DNA of 64,000 nucleotides from Anthropogastromicrobium sp963652495 (GTDB lineage: Bacteria > Bacillota > Clostridia > Lachnospirales > Lachnospiraceae). The translations under genes were made by a program, and so were the position numbers. The notes under the pieces were generated by a model. The model saw nothing but the letters and a program-made list of their open reading frames with translations, searched no databases and had not been told where the DNA came from. Shown piece after piece: positions 42,353 through 50,110 of this stretch. Each line of letters starts with the position of its first letter. The stretch's first letter is position 1. Location: assembly GCA_963652495.1 (NCBI GenBank), contig CAVJTU010000006.1, forward strand, positions 1 to 64,000. The letters are read 5' to 3'.

Positions 42353-43033
42353 ATGGAAATTTTGCGGGTATCACATTTGTGTAAGACATACGGAAAGGGT
42401 GAGAACGAGGTCAGAGCGCTCGACGATGTGTCTTTTGCAATCGAAAAGGGAGAGTTCGTGGCTATCATTGGCACATCCGGCTCTGGAAAATCCACGCTAA
42501 TGCACATTTTAGGCGGTGTGGATCGTCCAGATAGTGGAAGTGTGTACATGGATGGACAGGATATTTACAAGCAAAATGATGAGCAGCTGGCGATTTTTCG
42601 GCGCAGGCAGGTGGGGCTAATTTACCAGTTTTATAACCTAATTCCTGTGCTGGATGCAGTCGAAAATATGACACTCCCGGCGCTTCTTGATGGCCGAAAG
42701 GTGGAAAAGGCGCGCATTGATCAGATGATAAAGGATCTTGGCTTAAAGGGACGTGAGCATCATCTGCCCAATCAGCTCTCCGGTGGCCAACAACAGCGTG
42801 TCTCGATTGGGCGTGCATTAATCAATTCGCCAACGGTCATTTTAGCGGATGAGCCGACTGGAAATTTGGATTCGAAGAACAGTCAGGAAATCATGAATTT
42901 GCTTCGAGTGTCGAATGAAAAATATCATCAGACCTTGATTGTTATTACGCATGATGAGGAGATTGCAAATCAGGCAAAGCATTTAATTCGCATCGAGGAC
43001 GGGCGGATTTGCAGAGATGAGGTGATCCGCTGA
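42353..43033 (+). CDS. ABC transporter ATP-binding protein (BceA/MacB type)
   Basis: ATPase of an FtsX-type ABC transporter. Walker A GTSGSGKST, signature LSGGQQQR, Walker B VILADEPTGNLD, switch His in VITHDEE; the ADEPTGNLD and IYQFYNLIPVLDAVENMTLP segments are typical of MacB/LolD/BceA ATPases. About 226 aa from ATG 42353, which has AGGAGGG 7 nt upstream; the frame open upstream of it crosses the operator region. Its TGA overlaps the permease ATG by one base. Confidence 0.95.
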   Translation: MEILRVSHLCKTYGKGENEVRALDDVSFAIEKGEFVAIIGTSGSGKSTLMHILGGVDRPDSGSVYMDGQDIYKQNDEQLAIFRRRQVGLIYQFYNLIPVLDAVENMTLPALLDGRKVEKARIDQMIKDLGLKGREHHLPNQLSGGQQQRVSIGRALINSPTVILADEPTGNLDSKNSQEIMNLLRVSNEKYHQTLIVITHDEEIANQAKHLIRIEDGRICRDEVIR

Positions 43034-45795
43034 TGAAGATTTTATTTTTGTATACAAAGCGGATGTTAGCGGCAAACAAGGCAAGAACAGCGGTCACATT
43101 TGCAGGAATTGTGCTGTCATTTGCGCTGCTGACAGCAGTACTTACGGGAACTTCGAGTCTATTTCATTTTTTTAGTGAATATATGAAGCTGCGCGACGGC
43201 GATTATTACGGCGTGATTTATAACTGCGACGAGGAAGACGAGGCGCGTTTGGCGCAGTCTGGGGAAGTGACGCAGAGCTGTCGCATGGGCATTGTTGGCG
43301 TTGCCGAGAAGAATTTTGATATTGAACACGAACTGTCGCTACCAAATAGGAATTATGTGATGATCGGAAACGTGGATACAGACTTTTTTGATACGATGGG
43401 CGTAAGGCTGATTGAGGGATGTCTGCCGGAAAATGACAGCGAGATCATTATTCCCCAAATGATGACAACAGCCGGAAAAGAATTTCACGTTGGTGATACG
43501 ATCACCTGGCAGATTGGGGAGCGTATCGGGTCAGATGGCAGAATTATCCAGCATCAGGAACAAAGACGCGAAGATCGAAGCAGTGAGGATGGTTGTGAAA
43601 AAGAGACGATACAGGTAGAACAGACAAAAACTTACACGATTGTCGGAATCAGCACAGATCCCGGTTATCAAATGTTTGCAGAGCCTTGCTATCTTGTGCT
43701 GACAACAGGGGTACAGACAGCGACTTCTGATATTTATTTAAAAACGAAAAATATTGATGATACCAGCGCCTTTATCGCAGAAAATTTTGGCGATCACCAG
43801 TCAAAGATGAATGAGACACTGTTGCGTTATTTTGGACAAGGTGTTTCCAATATTCGCTATATGTTATTCGGTATGTGCGCGGTGTTAATGGTGGTGGTTG
43901 CGATTGCGAGCATTGCATTGATTTATAATTCATTTTCGATTTCATTAACTGAGCGCACACGTCAGTTTGGACTGTTTAAATCCATCGGTGCTACGCGTTT
44001 TCAGGTTATCGTGAGTGTCTTTCTGGAAGCGGGCTTTCTGGCAGTATCAGCGATTCCAGCAGGACTATTCGTTGGCTGTGTTGGTGTAAGCTGTGTATTT
44101 CGGCTTTTAAAGAACAATTTTGATGCGATGATGATGAATTCAAATGGAATTGCATATGTAGGAAGTATTTCGATGACTTTTTATACGCAAGTCTGGTATC
44201 TGGTGGTTGCAGCTGTGTCAGGTATCATCACTATTTTGATTGCAGCGATGGTGCCAGCTATGCGCGCTGGACGAATTTCTCCGATTGAGGCGATTCGCCA
44301 GACAAACGATATCAAGGATCCGAAATTTGCAAGGAATATCCGTGGACGCGGTGTCTTAGGAACATTGTTTGGTGTGGGCGGATTGATTGCACACCGCAAC
44401 GCAGAGCGCAATCGAAAAGCATACCGTGCTATCAGTTTTTCACTGGCGATCTGTCTGTTTTTGTTTCTTGGTGGAAGCGGATTTATCTACTATATGCGGC
44501 TGAGCATGAAGGGATTGAATGTTCCTTATTATTATAATTATCATATTCAGTTTAATGATATTTATAATGATACATTTGATCCAGAGTATCTCACATCGAA
44601 ATTTCGAGAGAACCTTGTTGATCAGCTAAGAACATCGTCGAGTATTACGGATATCGCTTTTGTTCGCAAGGTTAATTTGCAGATTACGATGGATGAAAGC
44701 AATTTGACGGATGTAGGAAAACTTGCTGTAGGGGAATATATTGTGGATGGTCAGATGAATTATCGCGATCAAATTTATTTTGTGGAAGATACGCAGTATG
44801 AGGTCTATTTGAAGCAGCTCGGTCTGAACCCAGAGGAATATTTGAGGGCTGAAAAACCAAAGCTGTTGATTTTAAATTCTGTAAAAGGAGCAGCTGATTT
44901 TGATGATGGACGAAGACGGTTTTATGAGGGAGCGATGTTTCAAGACAGCAGTGAGCTGACTGAAATTTCGATTATAGGGGAAAAGAAAATTGGGGATGCC
45001 TCATATTGCTATCCAGACTCTGAGGATTCAAGTATGATGATCTATTTGGTGGGAGATGGTAAGACTGCACAGTCAGACGATGATTTTAAAAAGTTTAAGG
45101 TTCCAGTGGAAGAGTCCATCGCAAAGCTCCAATTTGAAATAGGAGAGACGGTAACGGCAGAGGATTATCCATACTGGGCATGGGCAGGAAGTTGGGGATT
45201 GGTGTTGCCGCTCAGTGCTTATCAGGAAGACTTGTTTATTACGCCGAATATTCAGGACTATGCGTATGTGAAAACGGTTGATTCCGAGCGCGCATTAGAA
45301 CTTATGCTAGAGTTAAGAAATGAGTACGAGGAATCGTTTGATATTGGAATGCCGTCACAAACTGACCAGTATGAGGCAAACATGGTTCGCATTGTTAATG
45401 TGTGTCTGATTTGCTTTCTCGTTCTGATCGTCCTGATTTCACTGGCGAACATTGCAAATACAATCACGACAGCAGTGCGGCTTCGCACAAGAGAATATGC
45501 ATTGATCAAGGCAGCTGGCTGCAGTAAGCATACATTCTTACGAATGATTTTTGCGGAGAATCTAAGCTATACGTTTCGGGGCTTTGTGATCGGAGGGCTG
45601 ATGGGAGGTCTGGCAAACTATAAGTCCTATTCTTATTTAAAGGATATGATCTATACAAACGAGATTATTCCGATTTATTTGTATGCAGTTGGTGCGGCTG
45701 CGTTTGTGCTCGTGATGATTTTTTCCACGATTTATACGTGGCGAAAGGCAAGGAAAGGCAATATCTGCGAGGAACTGCGGCAGGAGGCAGTGTAG
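43033..45795 (+). CDS. FtsX-type ABC transporter permease with two large outer domains
   Basis: Membrane partner of the preceding ATPase, 920 aa. One helix at about 15-35, an outer domain to about 275, three helices forming the first FtsX domain (about 280-410: SIALIYNSFSISLTERTRQFGLFKSIGATRFQV), a helix at about 470-490, a second outer domain to about 780, and a second three-helix FtsX domain (SLANIANTITTAVRLRTREYALIKAAGCSK). This is two MacB-like halves, about eight helices, rather than the ten-helix BceB layout. With the intramembrane-sensing kinase it probably detects and removes a cell-envelope antibiotic or peptide. Confidence 0.9.
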   Translation: MKILFLYTKRMLAANKARTAVTFAGIVLSFALLTAVLTGTSSLFHFFSEYMKLRDGDYYGVIYNCDEEDEARLAQSGEVTQSCRMGIVGVAEKNFDIEHELSLPNRNYVMIGNVDTDFFDTMGVRLIEGCLPENDSEIIIPQMMTTAGKEFHVGDTITWQIGERIGSDGRIIQHQEQRREDRSSEDGCEKETIQVEQTKTYTIVGISTDPGYQMFAEPCYLVLTTGVQTATSDIYLKTKNIDDTSAFIAENFGDHQSKMNETLLRYFGQGVSNIRYMLFGMCAVLMVVVAIASIALIYNSFSISLTERTRQFGLFKSIGATRFQVIVSVFLEAGFLAVSAIPAGLFVGCVGVSCVFRLLKNNFDAMMMNSNGIAYVGSISMTFYTQVWYLVVAAVSGIITILIAAMVPAMRAGRISPIEAIRQTNDIKDPKFARNIRGRGVLGTLFGVGGLIAHRNAERNRKAYRAISFSLAICLFLFLGGSGFIYYMRLSMKGLNVPYYYNYHIQFNDIYNDTFDPEYLTSKFRENLVDQLRTSSSITDIAFVRKVNLQITMDESNLTDVGKLAVGEYIVDGQMNYRDQIYFVEDTQYEVYLKQLGLNPEEYLRAEKPKLLILNSVKGAADFDDGRRRFYEGAMFQDSSELTEISIIGEKKIGDASYCYPDSEDSSMMIYLVGDGKTAQSDDDFKKFKVPVEESIAKLQFEIGETVTAEDYPYWAWAGSWGLVLPLSAYQEDLFITPNIQDYAYVKTVDSERALELMLELRNEYEESFDIGMPSQTDQYEANMVRIVNVCLICFLVLIVLISLANIANTITTAVRLRTREYALIKAAGCSKHTFLRMIFAENLSYTFRGFVIGGLMGGLANYKSYSYLKDMIYTNEIIPIYLYAVGAAAFVLVMIFSTIYTWRKARKGNICEELRQEAV

Positions 45796-45832
45796 AAAAA
45801 ATAGGGTTTTAAGAAATAATAAAGAAATACTC

Positions 45833-45861
45833 TTGATATTTTATTTATTTTAGCGCATAAT
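45833..45861 (+). promoter_or_regulatory. Promoter of the toxin-antitoxin operon
   Basis: TTGATA at 45833-45838, 17-nt spacer, CATAAT at 45856-45861; the ribosome binding site AAGGAAGGAG follows 20 nt later. Confidence 0.7.
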
Positions 45862-45894
45862 ATAAATAGAATGATAAAGGAAGGAGTATTTAAT

Positions 45895-46161
45895 ATGGCA
45901 CAGATAGTAAATGTTAATTTTAAAATGGATGCAGAAGATAAAAGGCGAATGGAAAGTGCTTGCGCAGGAATGGGACTGAGTATGAGTGCAGCCTTTACCA
46001 TCTTTGCGAAGAAGGTTGGAAGGGAACGACGTATACCGTTTGAAGTTTCTGCACCAGATCCATTTTACGATGAAAACAATATTCGTTACTTGGAAAATAA
46101 AATGGCAGATTACAAGGCTGGCAAGCTTAAAATGGCAGAGCACGAGTTGATTGAGGAGTAA
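45895..46161 (+). CDS. RelB/DinJ-family antitoxin
   Basis: 88-aa antitoxin. N-terminal ribbon-helix-helix (AQIVNVNFKMDAEDKRRMESACAGMGLSMSAAFTIFAKKVGRERRIPFEV) is the standard RelB/DinJ DNA-binding and dimerising unit; the C-terminal part (about 55-88) would wrap the toxin. It most likely represses its own promoter with the toxin. The toxin gene starts 4 nt after its stop, a classical arrangement with antitoxin first. Confidence 0.93.
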   Translation: MAQIVNVNFKMDAEDKRRMESACAGMGLSMSAAFTIFAKKVGRERRIPFEVSAPDPFYDENNIRYLENKMADYKAGKLKMAEHELIEE

Positions 46162-46165
46162 AGTA

Positions 46166-46429
46166 ATGAAATTATCACAATGGGATTTTGATGGGTGGGA
46201 AGATTATCTCTACTGGCAAGTAGAGAATAAGAAAAATCTGAAACGAATTAATCAGCTTATTAAGGATATCGAACGTCATCCATTTGAAGGGATTGGAAAG
46301 CCGGAACCTTTAAAAGGTAATCTTACGGGGCTTTGGAGTAGACGTATTGACGAAGAACATAGGATTGTGTATCTGGTTGAGGATGACAATATTCTGATTT
46401 TGGCATGTAGAGGACACTACAATAGCTAA
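46166..46429 (+). CDS. yoeB: YoeB-family mRNA interferase toxin
   Basis: 87-aa ribosome-dependent endoribonuclease that cleaves mRNA in the A site. Very close to E. coli YoeB along its whole length (WEDYLYWQ, INQLIKDIERHPFEGIGKPEPLKGNLTGLWSRRIDEEHRIVY). Catalytic residues are in place: Glu47, Arg66, His84 and Tyr85, which correspond to Glu46, Arg65, His83 and Tyr84 of E. coli. Start ATG 46166; an upstream in-frame ATG at 46151 would overlap the antitoxin gene. The partner is RelB/DinJ-like, not checked for YefM similarity. Confidence 0.94.
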   Translation: MKLSQWDFDGWEDYLYWQVENKKNLKRINQLIKDIERHPFEGIGKPEPLKGNLTGLWSRRIDEEHRIVYLVEDDNILILACRGHYNS

Positions 46430-46491
46430 GAGGCAGTGTAGTGTCAGTAAAAATGGCTTTTTTTAGTGGGTACATGGATCAAATTAAATCG

Positions 46492-46528
46492 CCCGCAAGA
46501 GTTAGAACAAGAATCTAACGCTTGCGGG
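46492..46528. other. Strong intergenic hairpin
   Basis: CCCGCAAG-A-GTTAGA pairs with TCTAAC-G-CTTGCGGG, 14 bp with one mismatch, 6-nt loop, and no T-run on the plus side. It lies downstream of the toxin-antitoxin pair in the convergent gap 46430-46759, which contains no gene. Confidence 0.65.
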
Positions 46529-46631
46529 TATGTTAAAGAAATTACTTTTTAACTAAGATAAACAAAGCCTTTTTTATAAGAAATATTCCACTACATACAA
46601 TTGATGGCATCTTCGTGAAGACTCCTTTGTT

Positions 46632-46703
46632 TTCGCAGGCAGAAATTTAACCGAATCAAGCAAGTTCCCTGCGAAGCAGCTATTCGGTGTAGAGCTACGT
46701 AGC
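46632..46703. other. Pseudoknot-like intergenic structure
   Basis: TTCGCAGG (46632-46639) pairs with CCTGCGAA (46668-46675). ACCGAAT (46650-46656), inside that loop, pairs with ATTCGGT (46682-46688) outside it, which is the topology of an H-type pseudoknot. The palindrome GCTACGTAGC follows at 46694-46703. The strand of any transcript is unknown; it may equally be a repeat element. Confidence 0.45.
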
Positions 46704-46759
46704 GAAGCGGATTGCGAATGTACGCTTTGACTACCGTGTTGTCTTTGAAGATTTGCTAT

Positions 46760-48250
46760 TTATGCAAACAGCGCATTCACCATTGCAACGTCAAAGACAA
46801 CACTCTTCACTTTGTTGACCTCGATGCGATACAGTGCGTTTGCAGCGATATGCTCTGCTGCCTGCTCCAGATCACGGATACCGGTTGTATGCGCATAAAG
46901 ATCAACGACAGCCTCAACTGCTTTTGGTGTGACGATGCACTCTCCCTCGCGAAGACCCATGCGGCGCAATACCTTCGGCAATGCGAAGCGTGTGAAAATA
47001 ATCTTTTTTTCCTCCTTTGTGTAATCAGGGATGTCGATTACGGCAAAACGGGACATAAGCGGTGCGCTGATCTGCTCCTTGTTGTTGGCAGTTGCGATTG
47101 GATAAACACCGCCTGTCGGAACCATACACTCCATGTAGTTATCGGTAAATCCGAGGTTATCAAGAAGTGTCAGAAGCACATCGGCCGGATTGCCGCTGCC
47201 TTTGCTGGATGCCGCCTTATCGAGCTCGTTAATGATAAAAACAAGATTGGATTCACGCGCTGCAGAAAATGCTTCCATGATGATGCCCGGCTTTGCGTTT
47301 GCATAGATACGGGAACTGCCGGTCAACTGCTCTGGGTCGTTGATGGAACTCATATCAAGTGTAGTCCACGGCAGTTTCAGGATTCGGGCAACTGCATAAG
47401 CAATCTGAGATTTTCCGGTACCGGCCGGTCCGACAAGCAGCAGACCATATGCAGGAAGCGTGTGGGTACGGTTGATTTGAATAATTGTTTCGATGATTCT
47501 TTGCTTTACGCGCTCCATGCCATACAATTCTTCATCCAGTACCTGACGGGCATATGCCGGATCAATTGCCTCAAAATAATTGCTCTTCCACTGGATATTC
47601 ATCATAATAGAAAGCGCACGCTGCGCATGACGCTTCTCCTCTGGGGAAACCTCGTGAGAACGCGCTACTGCCAGATTTCGTCTTGCCCAAAGACGGATAT
47701 TGTCCGGAAGCGTTTTCCCGGCACAGGTCAAAAAGTCCGTGATGCTCTGAAGGCTGGTGATCTTCATATCGTCGCCGAGTTCCTCTTTGTCCTCGTCTTC
47801 AATTTCCTCTGCCGGTGCGTCACTTGCAAGCAGACGGTCAATCATAAATTGTAAAAAGCCATCCTCTGCGGAAAGCTTTGTGCCGCCGCCAAATGCAATC
47901 TCGCGAATCTTATAAACGGCATACCCTTCGGCTGTATTCTTGCCAGACAGACGCACATTGATATGGTTATCGCCCAGCCAGCGCACCAACCCTACAAAAC
48001 GGGCGTCCACCTTCAGAATATCGGCAGTGTACGATTCCTTTGAATCTTCCTCCTTAAACTCAAATGCAGTTCTTTTTGTCGGATTGGTAAAAAATCCGGC
48101 AGAATGATGCGCATGCTCTTTGTCTTTATTATCCAGAATCAGAATCGGATGCTCCGATGTGGAAACCTCTTCGTTGGAGCGAAAAATCGTATAGGTGCAT
48201 TCCGGATTGACCTTCTCTTCTGTCTGGTTACTGAAATCAAAAACTCTCAT
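46760..48250 (-). CDS. Lon-like AAA+ ATPase without protease domain
   Basis: 496-aa ATPase resembling the central AAA+ module of Lon. Residues 1-230 are an unassigned N-terminal region; Walker A GPAGTGKS at 274-281, Walker B LVFIINELDK at 336-345 with Asn341 where an Asp is normal (Glu342 is kept), sensor-1 TANN around 388-390, arginine-finger candidate Arg401 and sensor-2 GIRDLEQ with Arg459. The protein ends right after the alpha-helical lid, so the Ser-Lys protease domain of Lon is absent. Start ATG 48250 has GAGGGA upstream; the open frame runs farther to 48334 without a ribosome site. Function unknown: possibly an unfoldase or remodeller. Confidence 0.82.
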   Translation of the reverse strand: MRVFDFSNQTEEKVNPECTYTIFRSNEEVSTSEHPILILDNKDKEHAHHSAGFFTNPTKRTAFEFKEEDSKESYTADILKVDARFVGLVRWLGDNHINVRLSGKNTAEGYAVYKIREIAFGGGTKLSAEDGFLQFMIDRLLASDAPAEEIEDEDKEELGDDMKITSLQSITDFLTCAGKTLPDNIRLWARRNLAVARSHEVSPEEKRHAQRALSIMMNIQWKSNYFEAIDPAYARQVLDEELYGMERVKQRIIETIIQINRTHTLPAYGLLLVGPAGTGKSQIAYAVARILKLPWTTLDMSSINDPEQLTGSSRIYANAKPGIIMEAFSAARESNLVFIINELDKAASSKGSGNPADVLLTLLDNLGFTDNYMECMVPTGGVYPIATANNKEQISAPLMSRFAVIDIPDYTKEEKKIIFTRFALPKVLRRMGLREGECIVTPKAVEAVVDLYAHTTGIRDLEQAAEHIAANALYRIEVNKVKSVVFDVAMVNALFA

Positions 48251-48426
48251 TTTTTCCCTCACTTGCTCAATGTCGTTGCTGATGATTCCATGCGGCAGTC
48301 TATGTGCTGCTTGTATTCTATATGTTGCATGCAATGCATCCGACTGCCTGCTGGATTCGTCATAGTTTCAGTATAACGCATCTGCACACTTCGGTCAATT
48401 ACAAAACATAGCAAAGTATTCATACC

Positions 48427-48459
48427 ATGATGTTTGATACCAGAGCACTTTTGGTGCTC
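48427..48459. repeat. Diverged family A-like palindrome
   Basis: ATGATGTTTGATACCAGAGC resembles the left arm of family A (ATGATACCAGAG); it runs into a hairpin GAGCAC-TTTTG-GTGCTC at about 48442-48458. The 411-nt gap 48251-48661 otherwise holds the promoter at 48482 and an unassigned 150-nt leader. Confidence 0.4.
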
Positions 48460-48481
48460 AAAAAGCAGAAGAACAATGTGC

Positions 48482-48510
48482 TTGCAAAAGAAATAGCTGT
48501 GATATACAAT
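48482..48510 (+). promoter_or_regulatory. Promoter of the metallopeptidase operon
   Basis: TTGCAA at 48482-48487, 17-nt spacer, TACAAT at 48505-48510. The leader to the ATG at 48662 is about 145 nt. Confidence 0.6.
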
Positions 48511-48661
48511 GTGTAAAAGAACCGTGGGACACACGGGGGCAGCCTGTTGACAGAGTTGGAGAGATCCGGCTTGAGCAGGAAACTTCTACCTCAGTCGAAG
48601 CATCTTTCAGCAAACGAAGCTTCGTCAGGTGGCGGGAGCGTGTTACGAAGGGAGACAGAAG

Positions 48662-50029
48662 ATGAGTTTAACAAAAATACGCTTAAAGCCATACTGGAAA
48701 GACAATACCGTAGATCGGATGGATGTAGTGATGAAGATCACCGGATTGGACTGCAAGCAGGGTGCACTCTTGTGCAGCATGCAGTTAGAAACTGTGTCGA
48801 TTCCTGGCTGTGAGGCTGAAAATTTGCGTCTTAGTGATGAAAGAGGCATCATACCGATGCAGGAATTTGAAGAACAGCCATATCCGTACAAGTGGCGCAG
48901 ATGGAATGCGCAGCGTAATACAGAGGGTGCAATACAGATTTCTTATACAGTAAGACCGAGAGTATTGAAAACGACGGATATTTGCGGACCGTATTTTGAT
49001 TTTCGTGCTGAGGAGGGCGGCGCAAACAGCGCAGGCATCTCCATTTTAATGGATATCGAAAATGCAGGTGCGTGTGAGCTTTCATGGGATCTGAGTGCGA
49101 TGCCGGAGGGCAGCCGTGGTATTTGTACTTTCGGAGAAAATGAAATAAAGACGGACACGCTGGAACAGCTTCGCCTAAGCTATTTTGCCATGGGACAGCT
49201 AAATGCCATCGAGGAGGGCGATTTCGGATTTTACTGGATGTCTCAGCCACCGTTTGACGTGAAGGAAGTTGCTGAGTATACCAGAAAGCTTTTTGGTCAT
49301 ATGCAGAAATTCTTCAGGGATACCGAGAAGATCTATCGCATTTTCGTGAGAAAGGATCCATTTTTGACAAGCGGCGGAACGGCTCTGTATCGCTCGTATA
49401 TGTTTGGCTGGAACACGACGCAGCCGTGCAGCCTGGAAGATAAAAAATCCATTCTTGCGCATGAGATGGTACACAACTGGCCGGATTTAAACGACAATCC
49501 ATATGGCACCACGACCTGGTATGCCGAGGGCACAGCTGAGTATTACAGCGTGCTGCTGCCGCTTCGTCTGGGCTTGATTACGGATGAGGACGCGATAAAG
49601 GAATTGCAAAAACGCACCGATAAGTATTATGCAAACCCGACACGCGCGCTTAGTGACGAGGAGGCTGCCGCGATTTGCTGGAAGGATCGTCGCGCACAGC
49701 GTTTGGTTTATGGCAGAGGCATGATCTTCTTTATCAATACCGATATTCAGATTCGCAAGGCAACAAATGGAGCACGCAGCATTGACGATGTGGTGATTGA
49801 CATTTTGGAGCAGAAGCGAGCTGGTGTTGTACTGGGAAACGAGGTCTTTTTGGATGCAGTTAAGCGAATCAGCGGACTGGATGTGCGAAGCGAGTGGGAA
49901 GCAATGCATACCGGAAAGGAGATTGTTCCGCTAAATGGTGGATTTGATGGACGTTTTGCCGTAGTTCCAAAAGAGATCGAGGAAGCAGACACGGGAAAGA
50001 AAGTGCGTTCCTGGACATGGCTCAAGTGA
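48662..50029 (+). CDS. M61-like zinc metallopeptidase (gluzincin)
   Basis: Zinc-dependent peptidase, 455 aa. HEMVH at 267-271 provides two zinc ligands and the general base; Glu289 in YAEGTAEYY, 18 residues on, is the probable third ligand. The N-terminal half is beta-rich (about 1-190), as in M61 glycyl aminopeptidases and M1 relatives, and the last ~150 residues are helical. No signal peptide. Start ATG 48662 has GGGAG 7 nt upstream. The S9 peptidase genes follow 81 nt later on the same strand, so peptide breakdown is the natural role; substrate preference is unknown. Confidence 0.87.
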   Translation: MSLTKIRLKPYWKDNTVDRMDVVMKITGLDCKQGALLCSMQLETVSIPGCEAENLRLSDERGIIPMQEFEEQPYPYKWRRWNAQRNTEGAIQISYTVRPRVLKTTDICGPYFDFRAEEGGANSAGISILMDIENAGACELSWDLSAMPEGSRGICTFGENEIKTDTLEQLRLSYFAMGQLNAIEEGDFGFYWMSQPPFDVKEVAEYTRKLFGHMQKFFRDTEKIYRIFVRKDPFLTSGGTALYRSYMFGWNTTQPCSLEDKKSILAHEMVHNWPDLNDNPYGTTTWYAEGTAEYYSVLLPLRLGLITDEDAIKELQKRTDKYYANPTRALSDEEAAAICWKDRRAQRLVYGRGMIFFINTDIQIRKATNGARSIDDVVIDILEQKRAGVVLGNEVFLDAVKRISGLDVRSEWEAMHTGKEIVPLNGGFDGRFAVVPKEIEEADTGKKVRSWTWLK

Positions 50030-50110
50030 GAATCGAAAGATGGAAAAGATGAGAAAAAAGGAAAATAAGGAAAAGAAGATAAGCACTCAAACGAGAGGGG
50101 GCAGATAGAA

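Noticed and set aside
46712..47854. 380-aa plus-strand frame opposite the AAA+ gene
   Set aside because: Cys/His-rich shadow of a gene with clear AAA+ motifs; no start signal or homology recognised.
48547..48813. 88-aa frame upstream of the metallopeptidase
   Set aside because: Overlaps the true gene in another frame and has no ribosome binding site.
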